A DNA stretch of 64,000 nt from Gymnopilus junonius (lineage: Eukaryota > Basidiomycota > Agaricomycetes > Agaricales > Galerinaceae), in contig JADNYJ010000071.1 in assembly GCA_015501075.1 (NCBI GenBank), positions 62,001 to 126,000 of the forward strand. The letters are read 5' to 3'. Below are positions 1 to 12,120 of this stretch, piece by piece. Position numbers and translations under genes: made by a program. The number at the start of each line of letters is the position of its first letter. Position 1 is the stretch's first letter. The notes beneath the pieces are model-generated. The model did not search any database and had not been told where the DNA came from. It worked only from the letters and a program-made list of their open reading frames with translations.

Positions 1-551
1 CATAAGCCATTTTGCAGAGGAAGATCATGCTGGCTCTGGGAAGCGGAAGTTGGGTGGTCGGGAGCAAGGCGAAAGCGTCGGGAGTTCGGACTCGGCAGAC
101 TCGGCAGCATCACAAGATCACGTGTGGCAAAGCATTGCTCGGACATCCGGACCCAGGCTCTATTTTTAGTGCATACGCCCAAGTCGACGCCTCCTTCATC
201 TTTCCTAAATACCTCGGCTTGCATATCACAAGTATCTCCCGCCAACATCGTCCGACTGCATGTTTCTGCATTTATTCTCGTATTTTGGCCGAATTTCTCG
301 TATGTCAACCTCCTAAGTTTGTGGACTGGTCAGTCTTTGTTCCTATACTGTAACTGGTAAGAACTTATTGTTCTCTAATATAGGGTTACTATTTACGATA
401 AAAGTTGCTGCTCTAGGATTAGATTCAATTGTCCAATCTTTCCTCCTACGATCGATCGATTTCAATCGATTTCTCCCCCCTTCTGTACTTCTCTCCTGTC
501 CAATCTCTATATACACGATCCGATCTACGCCCACGCCAGATTTGCGCCATC
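1..551. other. 5' flank, no gene assigned
   Basis: Two overlapping open frames run through the first 360 bases but have no recognisable motif, and their composition is not clearly coding. The stretch from about 440 to 551, rich in pyrimidines and with a TATA-like run near 506-513 (ctatatac), is best read as promoter and 5' UTR of the MYND-finger gene that starts at 552. Confidence 0.4.
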
Positions 552-1544
552 ATGACCACACGCAACCCACTCGACACTGTTTCCCGCACCGTCCTCATCT
601 TCCCCGCCAACGAAGACTCACCTCGCTTCGCTTTCATGGAGTTCAGCCAAGAAGGGGCCAACCACCCACACGGGTACTCCTCAACCACCGCCCTCAACCT
701 CCGCGCCTCCTACGGCAAATGCATCAACGATACGCGAGTCAACCCCATCGTCGTGTCAAACCAGCTCGAGCGATCTCTGAATGGAACGTACATCGTCTAC
801 TTCAACGTCAACGTCCGGCTCCCCATCAACCGATCCGTCGCGCGCGTGGTTGGTGTCGATCCGAAGCATCCTGGTCCGAAGCCATTCTATAGAGGCGATC
901 TATTTGTGGTGAAGAAGAGGGATTGGCCAGGGCAACCTGTGAATATTGGAGGTGCGAGTCATCGGATCTGGCTCGATTGTCCGACGGGGATGTTGGGGAT
1001 TGTCAAGAAATTCCTCAAGGATAATGTGGTCAATCGGATGGCGACATTGATTGAGGATGAGAAGATGGTTAGGAAGATTCGGGGTGAGTTGACTGATTGA
1101 TTCTTTCAGAGTACTCTATCACTCATATTTTTATAGAAGAGGCTGCGAAGGATCCACTGGAGCCGTATACCAATCCGCTCTCGCTGCAGAACTGGAAATA
1201 TCCGTTCAAAGGTTCCCAAACCAACTCCCCTTCCGTCTTGGAAGATAACCTGACATATTTTTACGACGTATTAGATAGAACGGATCGTACTATTACCAAT
1301 CTAGAGAAATACAGTACGTCCTTTCCTTCAGTATCTCTCTGATTGTTAATAGGACATATCTTCCATAGGAAATAAACAGATCGTGCGGGAAGCCAACCGG
1401 GATAGCTGTACGACATGCGGGATAGACGATCAATCAGATCTGAAAGTCTGCGCGGGGTGTAAGGCAGTGAAATACTGCTCTAGGGAATGCCAGAAGACGG
1501 ACTGGAAGAATCACAAAAGTCAGTGCACCCAGGGGCGTGCTTGA
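552..1544 (+). CDS. MYND-type zinc finger protein
   Basis: Three exons, 552-1083, 1137-1313 and 1369-1544, joined by two introns of 53 and 55 bases with GT/AG borders, give 294 residues in one frame. The C-terminus (about residues 250-289) is a MYND finger: CTTC, then CAGC, KYCSREC and a final HKSQC, so all expected Cys/His ligands are present. The upstream 240 residues form an unclassified domain seen in many agaricomycete MYND proteins. MYND fingers bind proline-rich partners, so a role in protein interaction is likely, but no enzymatic domain such as SET is visible. The ATG at 552 was chosen because an earlier in-frame ATG at 429 would translate a low-complexity leader that looks like 5' UTR. 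The gene appears intact. Confidence 0.85.
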
Positions 1545-1903
1545 TATCGATTTCAAGTAATTTTTAATGTGACGTCTTCTCAATGGGAAAACCGAAACGA
1601 AAATGAGCACGGACATCATGATCACGCTGACCCATGTGCTGTATACATAATACAGCAATAATAAATAAACGGTACATCCCGACTGTATCCCTTTGACCAT
1701 TTGAGATTGATACAAGTTCATAATTACGCATTCTGCCTCTTATTCTAAGTGAACATGCAAAAAGAAAAAGTAGTCAACGGCAGTCCTATGCCGAGAGAAA
1801 AGAATATACTCACCTTAACCATTCCACTCGCATCCCACTCGGCTTCATCAACAGCCGTAACCGCGAACCCATTTGACCCCGGCACCGTCGCCACTCCTCT
1901 TAT
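1545..1903. other. Intergenic, convergent 3' ends
   Basis: Lies between the stop of the plus-strand MYND gene and the stop of the minus-strand membrane protein gene. It is AT-rich between 1550 and 1690 with several AATAAA-like words (for example near 1660-1668, aataataaat) that could serve polyadenylation. Nothing else is seen. Confidence 0.4.
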
Positions 1904-3377
1904 TCATCCTTTACTATCCACCACATCCGCAGTAGTAGTAGTAGTGGTGGTAGTAGTAGTAGTCATCCCACCAAACTTCCTCCTCGGAATCCGGATATCA
2001 GACGAAATCGTCCCGAACTCATCTTGCTTTCCCCCTTTACCGGACGGACTGAGGAGGGGGACGCGTGAGTTGAGGAAGGCCATCATGGAGGTGGAGTAGA
2101 TCTTTGCGAGGATGCCAGAGCTGGTTTGGAGGTAGGCAACTGTTGGTTTTGGTGAGGTGGTGGATGAGGAGGCAGGGAGGAGGGATAGAGTGAGGTTGAT
2201 GATGGTGATGGTTACTAGAAGGAAGAGCGAAGAGCGGGCCGTGAGTTTCTGGGAGTGTTGAGCGCTAGTAATGCTGTAAGCTGACTGACCCATTAATGTT
2301 CCGGTTTCAGTGGTCAGTTGGATGAGGTTCTTGATGATCTTACGTGGGCCGTTCCATTGTGTGGTGGGACGCGATAGCTAAGGAGGGTTACCGATGAGAA
2401 ATAGCAGGGAAATTGAAGGGATTTACGAACATATGAAATAATCATAGCACCTGCTATGAGAATATCACACACAAGCGATGCTCCATTCCATAACTATCAA
2501 ACAGAATAGGGGAATAACGAGAAATTGGAAGGGAGTTCGTTACTCAAGACGTTCCGGAATGGTGAAGAAATGGAAGGCCGGACGTACCCCAGTCGCGATA
2601 TAGAACTTGCGCCCAAAGAGGTTCGTCAGCAAATGCGCTTGATGTGCGATGACCCCCGTCGCTATCCCTCCTCCGAGTTGGGTCAGGGCGAGCTGGTAAG
2701 AGGTGTGAAGAAATTAAAATTCCGGTACTTATAAGGAGAAATAGAGCTGACCACAAGGGAGATACAGTAGGGCAGTATGCGCGAGCTTGGGCCCGCAGTG
2801 CGGATGTGATTGGCGTAGAAGAGCTGGACGACGCAAACAACTATAGGACGGCGGAATTAGTCCGGTCAGGTTGATTTCGTCAAATGAAGTCAAATTGAAT
2901 TCCAAAAAACAAACGAATGAAGGAAGTTGGAGGAATGTAACAAAACCGAATGGAATAGAGGAATAGAGGCAACCAACGTAATCGGAGCAAAGATTAAAGG
3001 AAGAAACAATGAAATAAAAAGCCCAAACGCACTCAACGAACTCAGCACGAACCCCGAGAACCACATCGTTTCCTCATTCTCCACTGCATCAACTTGTCCG
3101 TACCCCAGTCCGAAAGCGCGGAAATCGGATTCGGTGATGAGGAAAGTCTGGGCGACTTGGGCGAGGTAGGTGGTATACACGAGAGCTTTGAGGCCGCGCG
3201 AGTCATATGGAAATTCGATGAAGAAGAGATCTGGTGGAGAAAGGGAGGGATGTTAGCGTGCTAAGGCGAGCGAGGTATGGGAGGTATGGAGGGAGGATAA
3301 GGGAAGAGGGGGAGGGACGTACAAACTTGAGTTGTGAGCGTCCCGAATAGGCCCCAGTGCAGAAGGTAGCTGACGAC
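1904..3377 (-). CDS. DUF6534-like seven-helix membrane protein
   Basis: Read on the minus strand, six exons splice in frame: 3377-3323, 3230-3033, 2840-2752, 2692-2588, 2493-2431 and 2377-1904. The order of segments matches the agaricomycete DUF6534 membrane proteins: a first helix with LLHWGLFG, the stretch YTTYLAQVAQTFLITES, a helix with VVQLFYANHIRTAG, then LALTQLGGGIATGV, LVCDILIAGAMI, a polar loop ending LIQLTTETGTL, and a final helix before KIYSTSMMAFLNSRV. Function is unknown; the family is predicted to sit in a membrane with about seven helices. The very first exon, which normally holds the start codon, could not be placed with confidence, so the upstream limit is open. The C-terminus runs into a simple repeat that codes a run of threonines. 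Confidence 0.75.
1931..1963. repeat. Trinucleotide microsatellite (AGT/GGT)n
   Basis: About eleven units of AGT with three GGT interruptions. On the minus strand it codes about eleven consecutive Thr near the C-terminus of the DUF6534-like protein, so repeat-length change would alter the protein tail without shifting frame. Confidence 0.85.
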
Positions 3378-6300
3378 CTGGGAATTGAAGTTACATTCGT
3401 GATCAACCAGGGTTCAGGATCTAGTAGCAAGGAAAGGAGCGCTCTATCGCCTCGATAGCTTACTAAAGGTCCCACACTACATATCCGCGCAAATTAATAG
3501 GTTGAAAGGAGGGTATGTCAGTGCGCCTTTGACGAGCGACAAGTCGAGATCCTTACGTCCTGACAATATCGGGAGGAATAAACAGTGGCGAGCTTGACAT
3601 AGCCTTTAGAGCAAGCAAGGATGACAAGACCCAACTGGCAACAGGAACAGGAGAGCCATTGCGTCGCTTCAAGTTTAAGGCTTAAATTTCAAGTTGAGCG
3701 TGGCTACTTCCTGTTTCCATCCATCATAGAATACTGATTTCTGATGCAGATACTGGGATGGAAGCGTAATCACAATCAGATCAAGGAAGTCAGGAGGGGC
3801 CTTTTGAAAGAACGTATGTAGGCTGAAATCCAAAATATCAACACTTGGAGACAGAACCTTCTATGTAGATGGGGATGTGAGAAAGACATATGAGATATAT
3901 GAGGCGATGTGAGGGCTTTGAGAATAGAAGTATGGGACTCTGGAGTTAGAACTTTGAATTCCGATCAGATTCAGATGACTTTCAAGAGTTTTGAGTTTGT
4001 CTGGATGCATGGATAAGTGAACGTGATATTATTGGAAAGAACAGGAGTAATGTCGAAGCTTACCCACTTGTACCGCCATTACAGGGGTCAATTGTCCCAA
4101 TGACGATGAATACAAGAGCGCACAGTAAGACTCGAGTATCTCCGCAGCTGAATGGAGAAACGCACCAAAACAGGGCACGGAACTCAACCTCGAGACAACT
4201 TACATACAGCAGATACCCCTGGTTGAGCGATCAGAAATATAAAACCCCGCGGCACATGTCTGTGTCAGATAAAGATAGGAAAGAAGACGGGAGGTGACAA
4301 CTGGTGGGGAATTGGAAGTTGAAGAAGGCATCAAGCGTCTAAACTTGGATCGCACTGTAACCCGACCAGTGGAAACATGATGACGCAGGAGAGGGAACAT
4401 GGGAAAGTCGAGACGGTTTGGTATGTCCTGGGAGGCGATGTAGAGGAAGTTAGATTGTAGCAGGTAACAACCGCTCTTCCGTGATGAAGTGAAAAGGTCG
4501 AGCGACGAGGAGCTGGGAATCAAGGTTGCCGAGTTACGCCGGTGCTGCAAGGCAGAGGCCCATGCCACATAAGCCAAATACGAGCTCATCGTCATCAACC
4601 AACGTCAGCACTGTCCTCCTTTCTGTTCTTGAAACCACGGACCGAATGTGATGACTCACATGGCTTTCCTCTGACTGCCTCAACCGTTGTCGACTTCAGA
4701 CGCGATAGTAACTTCATACAGGAATTGAGAGGAGGTGAAGGTGCGTTCGATGGGTCATATTTATTCATTTCAACGATACTAACCTGCATATCGTTATACT
4801 GTGCCAGGCTTGCCCCGGACGTTCCATCCCACCTCAAATATGATGCCGGACAACGTGAGGAACACATACAGCTCGAAGACAACCGCTCCTGCTGGCTATA
4901 CCTCATGGATCAACAGGTGTGTATGACATTGTCATTAGGTTCTGGGATTTTATGTCTGATCATTGCTTCATCAGCTGCTCGATGTCAAGTCGGCTCGACC
5001 AGGGAGTGGAAGACTGCCAACCAGCTGAACGAGTGCATTGAGCTTTCTTGTCCTTCCGAGTATGCATAGAATTGAGATGGCTCCGACGTCACATATCCAT
5101 GCACATTTCCCTTTTCCAGCTCCAGCTCCCATTCTCCAGGAGAGCTTTTCGAAGCCGGTTCCCCTGTTGCCCTCAGAAACACCACCCAGATGCTCCTTAG
5201 GACTAAGCCACCCTCCTCCACATTTCCACAGTCCTGGCGTATTCGTGGTCCTGTAGCCGACGGCAAGGCCAAGTCATTCCTCTCCGTGCCGCCTGTGAAT
5301 CTAACTACTAAGGCAGGAGGAAAGGGGCGGTCACATCGCGCATGCCCTGCGATCTTCTGGAGTTCGGGTTTATCAGCGTCGATGTTTTCAAAGCATAGGT
5401 ATGCTTGCCATTCTTTGTCCTCTCCTATTCTTCTCCTCTTATCTGGCGATGTTGAGCTATTCTATCGTAGACCATCATCAATCCCGCATTCGGCTCAAGA
5501 CACGTCCAGCTGCTAACGTGGATAGCTCAAGGACCATATAAGTTCCAGAATCACAGACCGCCCTGTGAATGGAAAGTTTCAAAGGAGAGCAAGAGAAAGA
5601 GAGGAGGGCGTGGCGTTGACGATAGGAGGATGTAGGTTGAAGGAAACGTGAGAGGAAAGATTTGAAAGAAGAAGAGTTCTGGGTTCTAGTGTGCTTCCTG
5701 CCTCCTCTTGGGCCTGGGACGGAACCTACTAGCGAGCTAGGGGTTTCCTTTGGCTGCGCAGATACAGGGAGGCGCATTCTAGATTGGGTCGAGGGTACTC
5801 TACACCAACGACAATGTTGGCGCAGCATGCCAATCCGTCTGTGGTGCTCGTTCCTGCCTCAAATTATTGCTACGCAGACCAGATCGGACAGCCTCTACAA
5901 CGGCCTCCTCTCACTCACTCCCAGTCTCAAAACCCGACGCCCACCCACTGTCATCTTCTCTTCGAGATTTAATTGGCAACTCATCCATTTGTACAGCCTC
6001 CTCGACTACCTCACCGGCGTACGAGTGTCACTCCCATTCCCAACGCTCGCCACACCCCCAATCCCCACCAGTTCCCACTGACGCGCTGGATCCCACTCTC
6101 TTTGGACCGAATGTCTCAAGGTCAATACCCCACCCAGCCGCATGCAAATTTATCATGGGTCACAATCACGTCACGCATGCCAGCAATGCCAGCCGGAAGG
6201 AGAGTTGGGCGCTTTTTTGCGCATCAGAGCTGAGTCGTTGACAAGACATCATTGAAGGTGCTGATGGCGTCGTCGTGATTGTGTTGGCCCAGGATGGGTG

Positions 6301-7110
6301 GGAGATGCAGAATAAGTTGGACATTGTTTATTGTCGATTGATCTGGGCCCGCTATTCCGGAAATGTTCACTTCGTATGTGGTTGCTCAGCCTGATGTAAT
6401 TTCGCGCCTGGCTCATCTAGTCCCAGTTGTAGTAACCACACCACTGGATCCCCATTATTTATTTCGATCTAGTTCGTTCATGCCCTTGCTTACCTTTTCG
6501 TGTGCTTAAAATTCTGAAAACGTCCACACCAAAACATAGTGGAAATATGATGGCGAGAGAGTCTAGATCTTTTTCGGTAAACCCCGCCAGCGAGCCTTGA
6601 TCTAAATTCGTAACAAAGAAATGTCGATGATCCACAACAACGCAAATGTCATGTTAACAAACTTTTATTTACCTCGGCGAACAAAAGGAACACAATAAAT
6701 TTAACTAATGAAAGGCCTTGAACCGAGATCTTCCTCGCCTCTGCTTTGAAAGTGAATCATACACCTTCCATTGTCTTTGTCTGAACAGATGGAGGAAACG
6801 ACTGCATTCATGATCAGAGAACACAATGAAAGCATACCCGCCCTATCCGAGAGCCGAAACTGCATGACTACCATAGTCCACACGAGGTGTACCCAGCAGA
6901 GAATTTTCACGGGTCTTTCACCTGGAACAGACCTATTGAAGGAAAGATAGCTATATCGGGACAATCGACCCCATCGATATCCCGAGGTGGATGAACAAAC
7001 AAAGGAGATGACATGTAGAAAAGACAAGGTATCCACCAGGTCCCCTTCATTGTTGGTTGCTGTGGGCATGATGGATGGCAACATGAGGCGTCTACATTGA
7101 AATTTGCACG
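3378..7110. other. Region without a firm gene model
   Basis: The segment 3378-4110 should hold the missing first exon of the membrane protein gene. Between 4600 and 5070 the plus strand has pieces that read like exons: one with VVDFRRDSNFIQELRG at about 4685-4735, and one with TSNMMPDNVRNTYSSKT at about 4830-4915, which ends at a gtgtgt donor. They match no family I recognise and no complete model could be built. A minus-strand open frame at 6701-7084 has no family motif. The stretch 6240-6700 shows nothing. Confidence 0.25.
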
Positions 7111-7111
7111 C

Positions 7112-7120
7112 TATATAAAA
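7112..7120 (+). promoter_or_regulatory. TATA box
   Basis: TATATAAAA lies about 100 bases upstream of the ATG at 7213, followed by a pyrimidine-rich leader. The spacing suits a core promoter for the downstream Tyr/Pro-rich gene. Confidence 0.6.
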
Positions 7121-7212
7121 GGCCCCCCATTAAAACTCTTATTTTTCCTTCCTCAGTTAACGGTTCACCCCACTCATTGTTGATTATTGTTCAGCTATTC
7201 TCTTTCAAGATA

Positions 7213-7982
7213 ATGCGCTCTGCACGTACACCTAGCCCAGGTCCTATTTTCGATTCCAAAAATGATTATCCTCCGCCACTGCTGGAGTACAACTATGTAC
7301 AATACAATCCATGGCCCTACAACCAAGTACCTCCCTCCCCGCGGATCATGGATGATCGCCCGGTGGTATCACCCCAGAACACATATCCATCGATGGATTA
7401 CCAGGTATTTACCTTTCGTTGTTCACACAAAGGTCTTCTTTGACTGACTCAAGTCTCAATTCGTTCCTCCTTTACCTTTTTGTCCAGCCAAACCAATCTA
7501 CGACCAGCCAGGTTGTTCAGATGCACGGACAGCATCACACAGACATGCAAACTCCTACTTCACCGCATCGTTTTCATGGACACTGGACCCCTCCTCCTAA
7601 CCCACCTCTGTCTCACAGAACTGTCAATCCTGGTCCTACTCCTCGACGATCCCGGACAGATCATAGCATCACCTCTACTACTCATAATGCTAAAAATGAC
7701 AAGTGCCAGTCAGATCCTCATCTTGCAGGTTCTCGGTATGAGGGATACGTAGGTGGTAAGGCTGACGCGAGAGATGGGTATCTTGGGTACGAACACGCAA
7801 CTCATAAGGCTGGACCGAATGCTGAAGCCTGGATGACACGATCTTCCGACCATCAACACCATCGTCAGGGATATACTAGTAAGGTGGATATGGTATACCT
7901 CCTCCTACTTCTGCTCATGCAGTGTATGGCGTATTACACTCACAAGCGCAAGAATACGATCACTAAATGCTCCTCAGTATAA
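7213..7982 (+). CDS. Tyr/Pro-rich low-complexity protein
   Basis: Exon 1 is 7213-7404 and exon 2 begins at 7488 after an 83-base intron (gtattt...tgtccag), both in phase 0. The N-terminal exon is rich in Pro, Tyr and Asn (for example YNYVQYNPWPYNQVPP); the second exon is rich in His, Thr, Ser and Pro. No domain is recognisable. As written the frame ends at 7982 with a hydrophobic run and a basic tail. A different splice or frame around 7885-7930 would instead give PPPTSAHAVYGVLHSQAQ before a stop near 7965, which fits the composition better, so the 3' end is uncertain. The start is supported by the TATA box upstream. The protein resembles in composition, but not clearly in sequence, the gene that starts at 63615. 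Confidence 0.55.
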
Positions 7983-8690
7983 TCAGTCCTGTTCAGCTCA
8001 CACTCTCTAGTTCAACTTGATCCTTTCTGATCATGTTCCTCGTTGCTCGATTCTTGTCACCAGACTGATATTAACCTCACGCAACTGCGTGTTAATTGTG
8101 TTTTATTTTCACGGTCACTGACGAGCATGAGCAGTGCAAGTAACCTGATTCAAATTGTTGGAATTCTTGTGAAATTTGTTTAGTACAACCATACATACTC
8201 TAGTCAACTTGTAATATTTCCACTTAATGTCGATCATGATATAATTATTCCTTCACAAAATTGGATCACTTCGCACTCTCACTATTCAACGTCATGATCT
8301 ACGTAATGAAATGATAATCTCACCATAATCCGAAGAACACGGCTGAAATTTCGACATGATTAGGCTTCAGAATAAATGATCGTATTGTTTAGTCGACAAC
8401 AAATTGACAACAAAAAAAGGCATTTTGACCATAATTATACGTATACATGATACAGGAAACCAAGGCCATCATCAAACCTCGAGATTTCTTACCATGAAGC
8501 AGAACTTACAAGGCTACCACAGAAGTTGTCAGCAGCATACAGTATTTGCAATCAGAGCTTGTACTTACGATGCAGTACGAAAAGAACAAGAGCATAGCTA
8601 AGAGCAAACATACGTGTCAGTGCAGATAATAAACATTAAATGAACGACATATCAGGTTGTGTCCATTCCAATGACGACTAATTCAGAGGA
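7983..8690. other. AT-rich intergenic DNA
   Basis: Low GC with stop codons in every frame. It holds the likely 3' UTR of the upstream gene (AATAAA-like words near 8100-8110) and short frames at 8404-8601 without motif. No repeat boundary was seen. Confidence 0.35.
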
Positions 8691-9340
8691 TAACGACTGG
8701 CTCTTTATCTTCCCTTGCGATGAGAACGGTGTTACCACTGCCAGTGATACTATATGGCGGCAAGGAAGAAGTAACAATCAAGTCAGTTGGAAGGGAAAGG
8801 GAGGACTCACCCCAATCCTTTCCGGATGCAGCCTTTCAGCTTGGGCTAAGCGTCCACGACGACAGCAAATTCCAAGTAAGAGGGGCACTGGGAGGAACCG
8901 AGGGTGAGGAAGGAGGACCATAGAGGGTATAGGGTCGAACTGATCTTGATATCGATGGCATGGTTGAACAGCTCCGTCAGCGCAATGAAGCACGAGCTAC
9001 AGTATACATGACCTGACGAGGAGAAGAACGAAGATTTGTGAGTGGTAATCCAGAAAGCTCTAAGCAGCGTCCGACTCACTGTTCAGCTTGCGCTGCTGCA
9101 TCTTCTGTTCACCTTGCACGGCTACTTCCTATCTGTGGTCCAGTCAGCTTAGCACCAAGAATTCTGGGGAAGAATCTCTACGCACCTATCTCCTCCGTTC
9201 TGCACCCTTTCTGATCATCTCATTCTCCTCCAGCTCGCCCTTCGAGTAGGCGTCCACGCATCGGCGAAGCCAGTCTTGGATCCGGGGCGCAATCGAAGTT
9301 AGGGACGACTACAACCATAACGACTGCGCGAGGGGGTCGT
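8690..9340 (-). CDS. Possible RING-finger protein, model incomplete
   Basis: On the minus strand a helix-rich stretch (about 9320-9190: RIQDWLRRCVDAYSKGELEE) is followed by a second coiled segment (about 9130-9080: EVAVQGEQKMQQRKLN). Then comes the phrase GHVYCSSCFIALTELF at about 9025-8978. GHVYC-x2-C is the central Cys/His part of a RING finger. The second zinc-ligand pair should follow: a Cys-Pro at about 8888 and a CRRGR-like stretch at about 8860 are present, but in different frames with 14 bases between them, so either an unplaced intron or a frameshift lies there. RING proteins act as E3 ubiquitin ligases. The first ligand pair could not be placed. This is a partial or decayed gene at best. 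Confidence 0.35.
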
Positions 9341-11670
9341 GTATAAGTTTGAACACCACTTATGGGGGCGGGTGGCGTGAAATGATGGTGTGGCAAGTCA
9401 GGAAGGGCGACACAAGCTCATGGCGGTGTAGGGAAAAGAAAAAGATGTGATGAGTAACGCGTGATGATACGCGTCTTGCCGTCAGCATTTTCTGTCTCAA
9501 TATCTGCTGCGGCAACGCTGCGGGATTGCTCTCTTATCTGGAGACAGTTCAGAGTGCTCGCTGAGATATCGAGCACCAGCTGCTCTGCCCCCCCCTCTCT
9601 TTCCGTCTCCTTCTCTCAACACGATATGGCGCGCGTTGGGCGGGTAGCGGAGTACGTCCTTGTCAGTCCCTAGTACGAGATTCAACTTGAATGAAGGGGG
9701 TTTCGCAGGTATGGAGGGAGGAACATACGATTCGAATGTAGTTGTGATCGACGGTGCATTGATGCATTGTTACAGAAGGAGGGAGTGGGATGGGACGCGT
9801 CGTTTGAACTACGATGGCCATTCTCGTTCACGCACGCGTCATGGCCGGTGAGAGGGAAGCCAGACGACCTGGAGTTGTATGAGATATTTCAAGCGGAGTC
9901 GAACGAGACAGAAGAGTCGGATTTAGGGTGCTTAAAGTTGAACGTGGCAGGTGTCGAAGTCGTTGTGTTGGAGGTTGTGACGGTGACGGTGACGATGACG
10001 ACAACGGTTGAGGCGGCGGTACAGAACTGGTGGTAATGCAGAAGGAGTCGGCAGTCCAACGATTAAAAGCAGCCGTTAACAAGAGATGATTGAAGATCCC
10101 TTGCTGATCTGATCTGGTGATCGCCCAGCCCACGCTGTCCACATCGACTTGTCAGGCTTTCACTGCAGGCTCAGCTGAACTCCCCGCTCTCCTTCCTTTC
10201 CTTCCTTTCATTCTTTACGTCTTCTTCCCCTCTTCCCCTCCTCGCCCTTCAGCTTCATCATCACCTCCGACTCCACCTCAACAAGTACCACGAGCATGAC
10301 CTCGCTTGACCTCCCAGTGCCAAAGCACATCATGAATTCGAATCCGTGGCTGGTGCTATTTCTCTCACGCCCAATGTCGAACATCCACCGTCCACCTTCC
10401 ATCTTCCATCTTCCACTTTTACGTCCAAGTCGACATTCACATCAGCCCACGTTCACGTCCCCGGCCAACCCCACTAGGTTGTCAATAAAACCGACAGCAG
10501 AGCTCCTGTACTCTTGTCACCGCCTACCGGAGCAAAAGGAACGTTGGCTGGTTGGTGAGGTTAGGTCGAACTGGAGGCTAGCTGGGTACGATCATGATGG
10601 CGGTGACGGTGATAGTGCTGGGAGTTTGAGACAGAGGAGGAGGAGGAGGAGGAGGACGGAGAGGACGGAGAGGGTGCCCGATGAAGAAGCGGAGGAGGAC
10701 GAAGTGGAAAAATGGAGGGACAGGAGGAATGGTAAGAGGACCAGCTAGTGTTGCCGTTGACGTTGAAGCTGAACTTGTCGGTAGGATGAGTAAAAAAAAG
10801 CCTACTGAGGCAGGCAGAACTTCCTCTTTCTTTGGTTGATGAGAGCCAGGAGTCGGGAGTTGGAAGTGGTCGGGGTCGGACTGGTAGTCGTTTTGGGACT
10901 GGTAATTATACCGGCACTGCCCCTCGCCCTCGCCCTCGCCGTAAGCACAAATGGACCAGGACCCCAGCTCCTCCTGGTTCTCATCTTGCGTGGAGAAAAC
11001 GAACGAATGGGGACCATTCACGAGTCCACCCATAGCGAGCTCTGCGAGTGTCCGCCGTACAGTGTGCGTTTGACTCCCCAGGTTAGAAGCGATTGAGGCA
11101 GGTTTTGAGGTACAGACTGCAGTAGTGTCGCTATGTAGGAAGTCATCAGTTATAGAGCGAATAAGTAGGATACTTGGGAAGGATATACGTGGGTACACTA
11201 ATCGCAACACAGGATATAGCTCTAATCCTCCGTCGTCATCATCGTTCTTCCAGAATCACTATGGCCTGTGTATTTCTTGCAAATCCGATGTCGACACCTG
11301 TGAGTTTGGTGGTAAGATCGGCACCGACGAGTTCGAGGGTCCACTGGAGGATTGTACTATCAAATAGCTGGATGGCCTGGTGGCATGAATGATACTGACG
11401 TTCAGGAAGATTGATGATCTTGACAACAGATATGATTTACGAAAGTGGCTACAACCTCAAAGTATGTAGTGGTTTGTATATTTATCAAACAATTGGATTG
11501 GCTATAGCCTCTCTCCGTCGCTACTAACCATTGATCAACTAACGGCCCATGAGTGGCCCCTCAAATTAGCAAAGCACAGTTACAAATTCAAGCTCTGGGG
11601 TCGGAACGTCTATCAGGGGGCCAAGGGTATAGTCAGTTAGTCTACAATAACGACATCTTTCAAAGAATAA
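9341..11670. other. Low-complexity region, no firm gene
   Basis: Large parts are simple-sequence DNA: pyrimidine or purine tracts near 9580-9625 and 10190-10280, and (GGA)n near 10628-10660. Open frames here give Ser/Pro/Glu-rich translations that I take as composition artefacts. A 54-codon minus-strand frame at about 11250-11410 (with IQLFDSTILQWTLELVGADL) looks coding and could be one exon of a lost gene, but its neighbours do not extend it. Confidence 0.3.
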
Positions 11671-12120
11671 TCATGCACCTTGAGATTCAAGGAACTCTTT
11701 AGCCGCCATCTCCTCTCCCCCTTCTTCAAATTGCGGAATCAGTTCTGCAGGCATGTCTTTATAAGCCTTTATAGGGCCAGAACGAGTGGGATACATAATT
11801 CGATGGTCATTACCATCCGCTTCCTCGCCCACTAGGATGAGCGTCGTGACCTCTTTGTTTTCTTTCTGCATATCCATGAGGCGTCTGTTGATGGACAAGT
11901 ATGCTGTAATATGACGGCGCATGGAGGGAGTTGAGAATAAGTTCTCAACTGGAATGTTCCTGATACGAGCTCCCCATTCTTCTATGATTTGATGTGGTAT
12001 GATATAACCTCCTACGCGAATCTCGCGGGGTTCTAGGTATGTTACTTTCTGTTGACCAGCATCGTCAGAAGTAGGTACCTGATCAGATTGATCGCCGATA
12101 AGTTGCTTGGATGGATCCAT
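11671..12120 (-). CDS. Hypothetical protein, 149 residues
   Basis: Single uninterrupted frame with an ATG at 12120. The translation has balanced composition, is acidic and hydrophilic, and has no signal peptide or membrane segment. Recognisable stretches include YIIPHQIIEEWGARIRNIPV in the middle and the C-terminal EEMAAKEFLESQGA. I do not recognise the family. It stands alone between repeat-like regions. An open frame of this length and composition in an area full of stops makes a real gene or a recent remnant likely. Confidence 0.55.
   Translation of the reverse strand: MDPSKQLIGDQSDQVPTSDDAGQQKVTYLEPREIRVGGYIIPHQIIEEWGARIRNIPVENLFSTPSMRRHITAYLSINRRLMDMQKENKEVTTLILVGEEADGNDHRIMYPTRSGPIKAYKDMPAELIPQFEEGGEEMAAKEFLESQGA

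Noticed and set aside
1749..2099. Plus-strand frame with a long Val run
   Set aside because: Opposite the poly-Thr repeat of the DUF6534-like gene, whose minus-strand exons are well supported.
6701..7084. Minus-strand open frame of 127 codons
   Set aside because: One stretch (PVKILCWVHLVWTM) looked like a DUF6534 helix, but no neighbouring exons of that family could be found.
10578..11210. Minus-strand open frame of 210 codons
   Set aside because: Composition follows purine/pyrimidine tracts (a Pro run opposite (GGA)n); no motif and no splice context.
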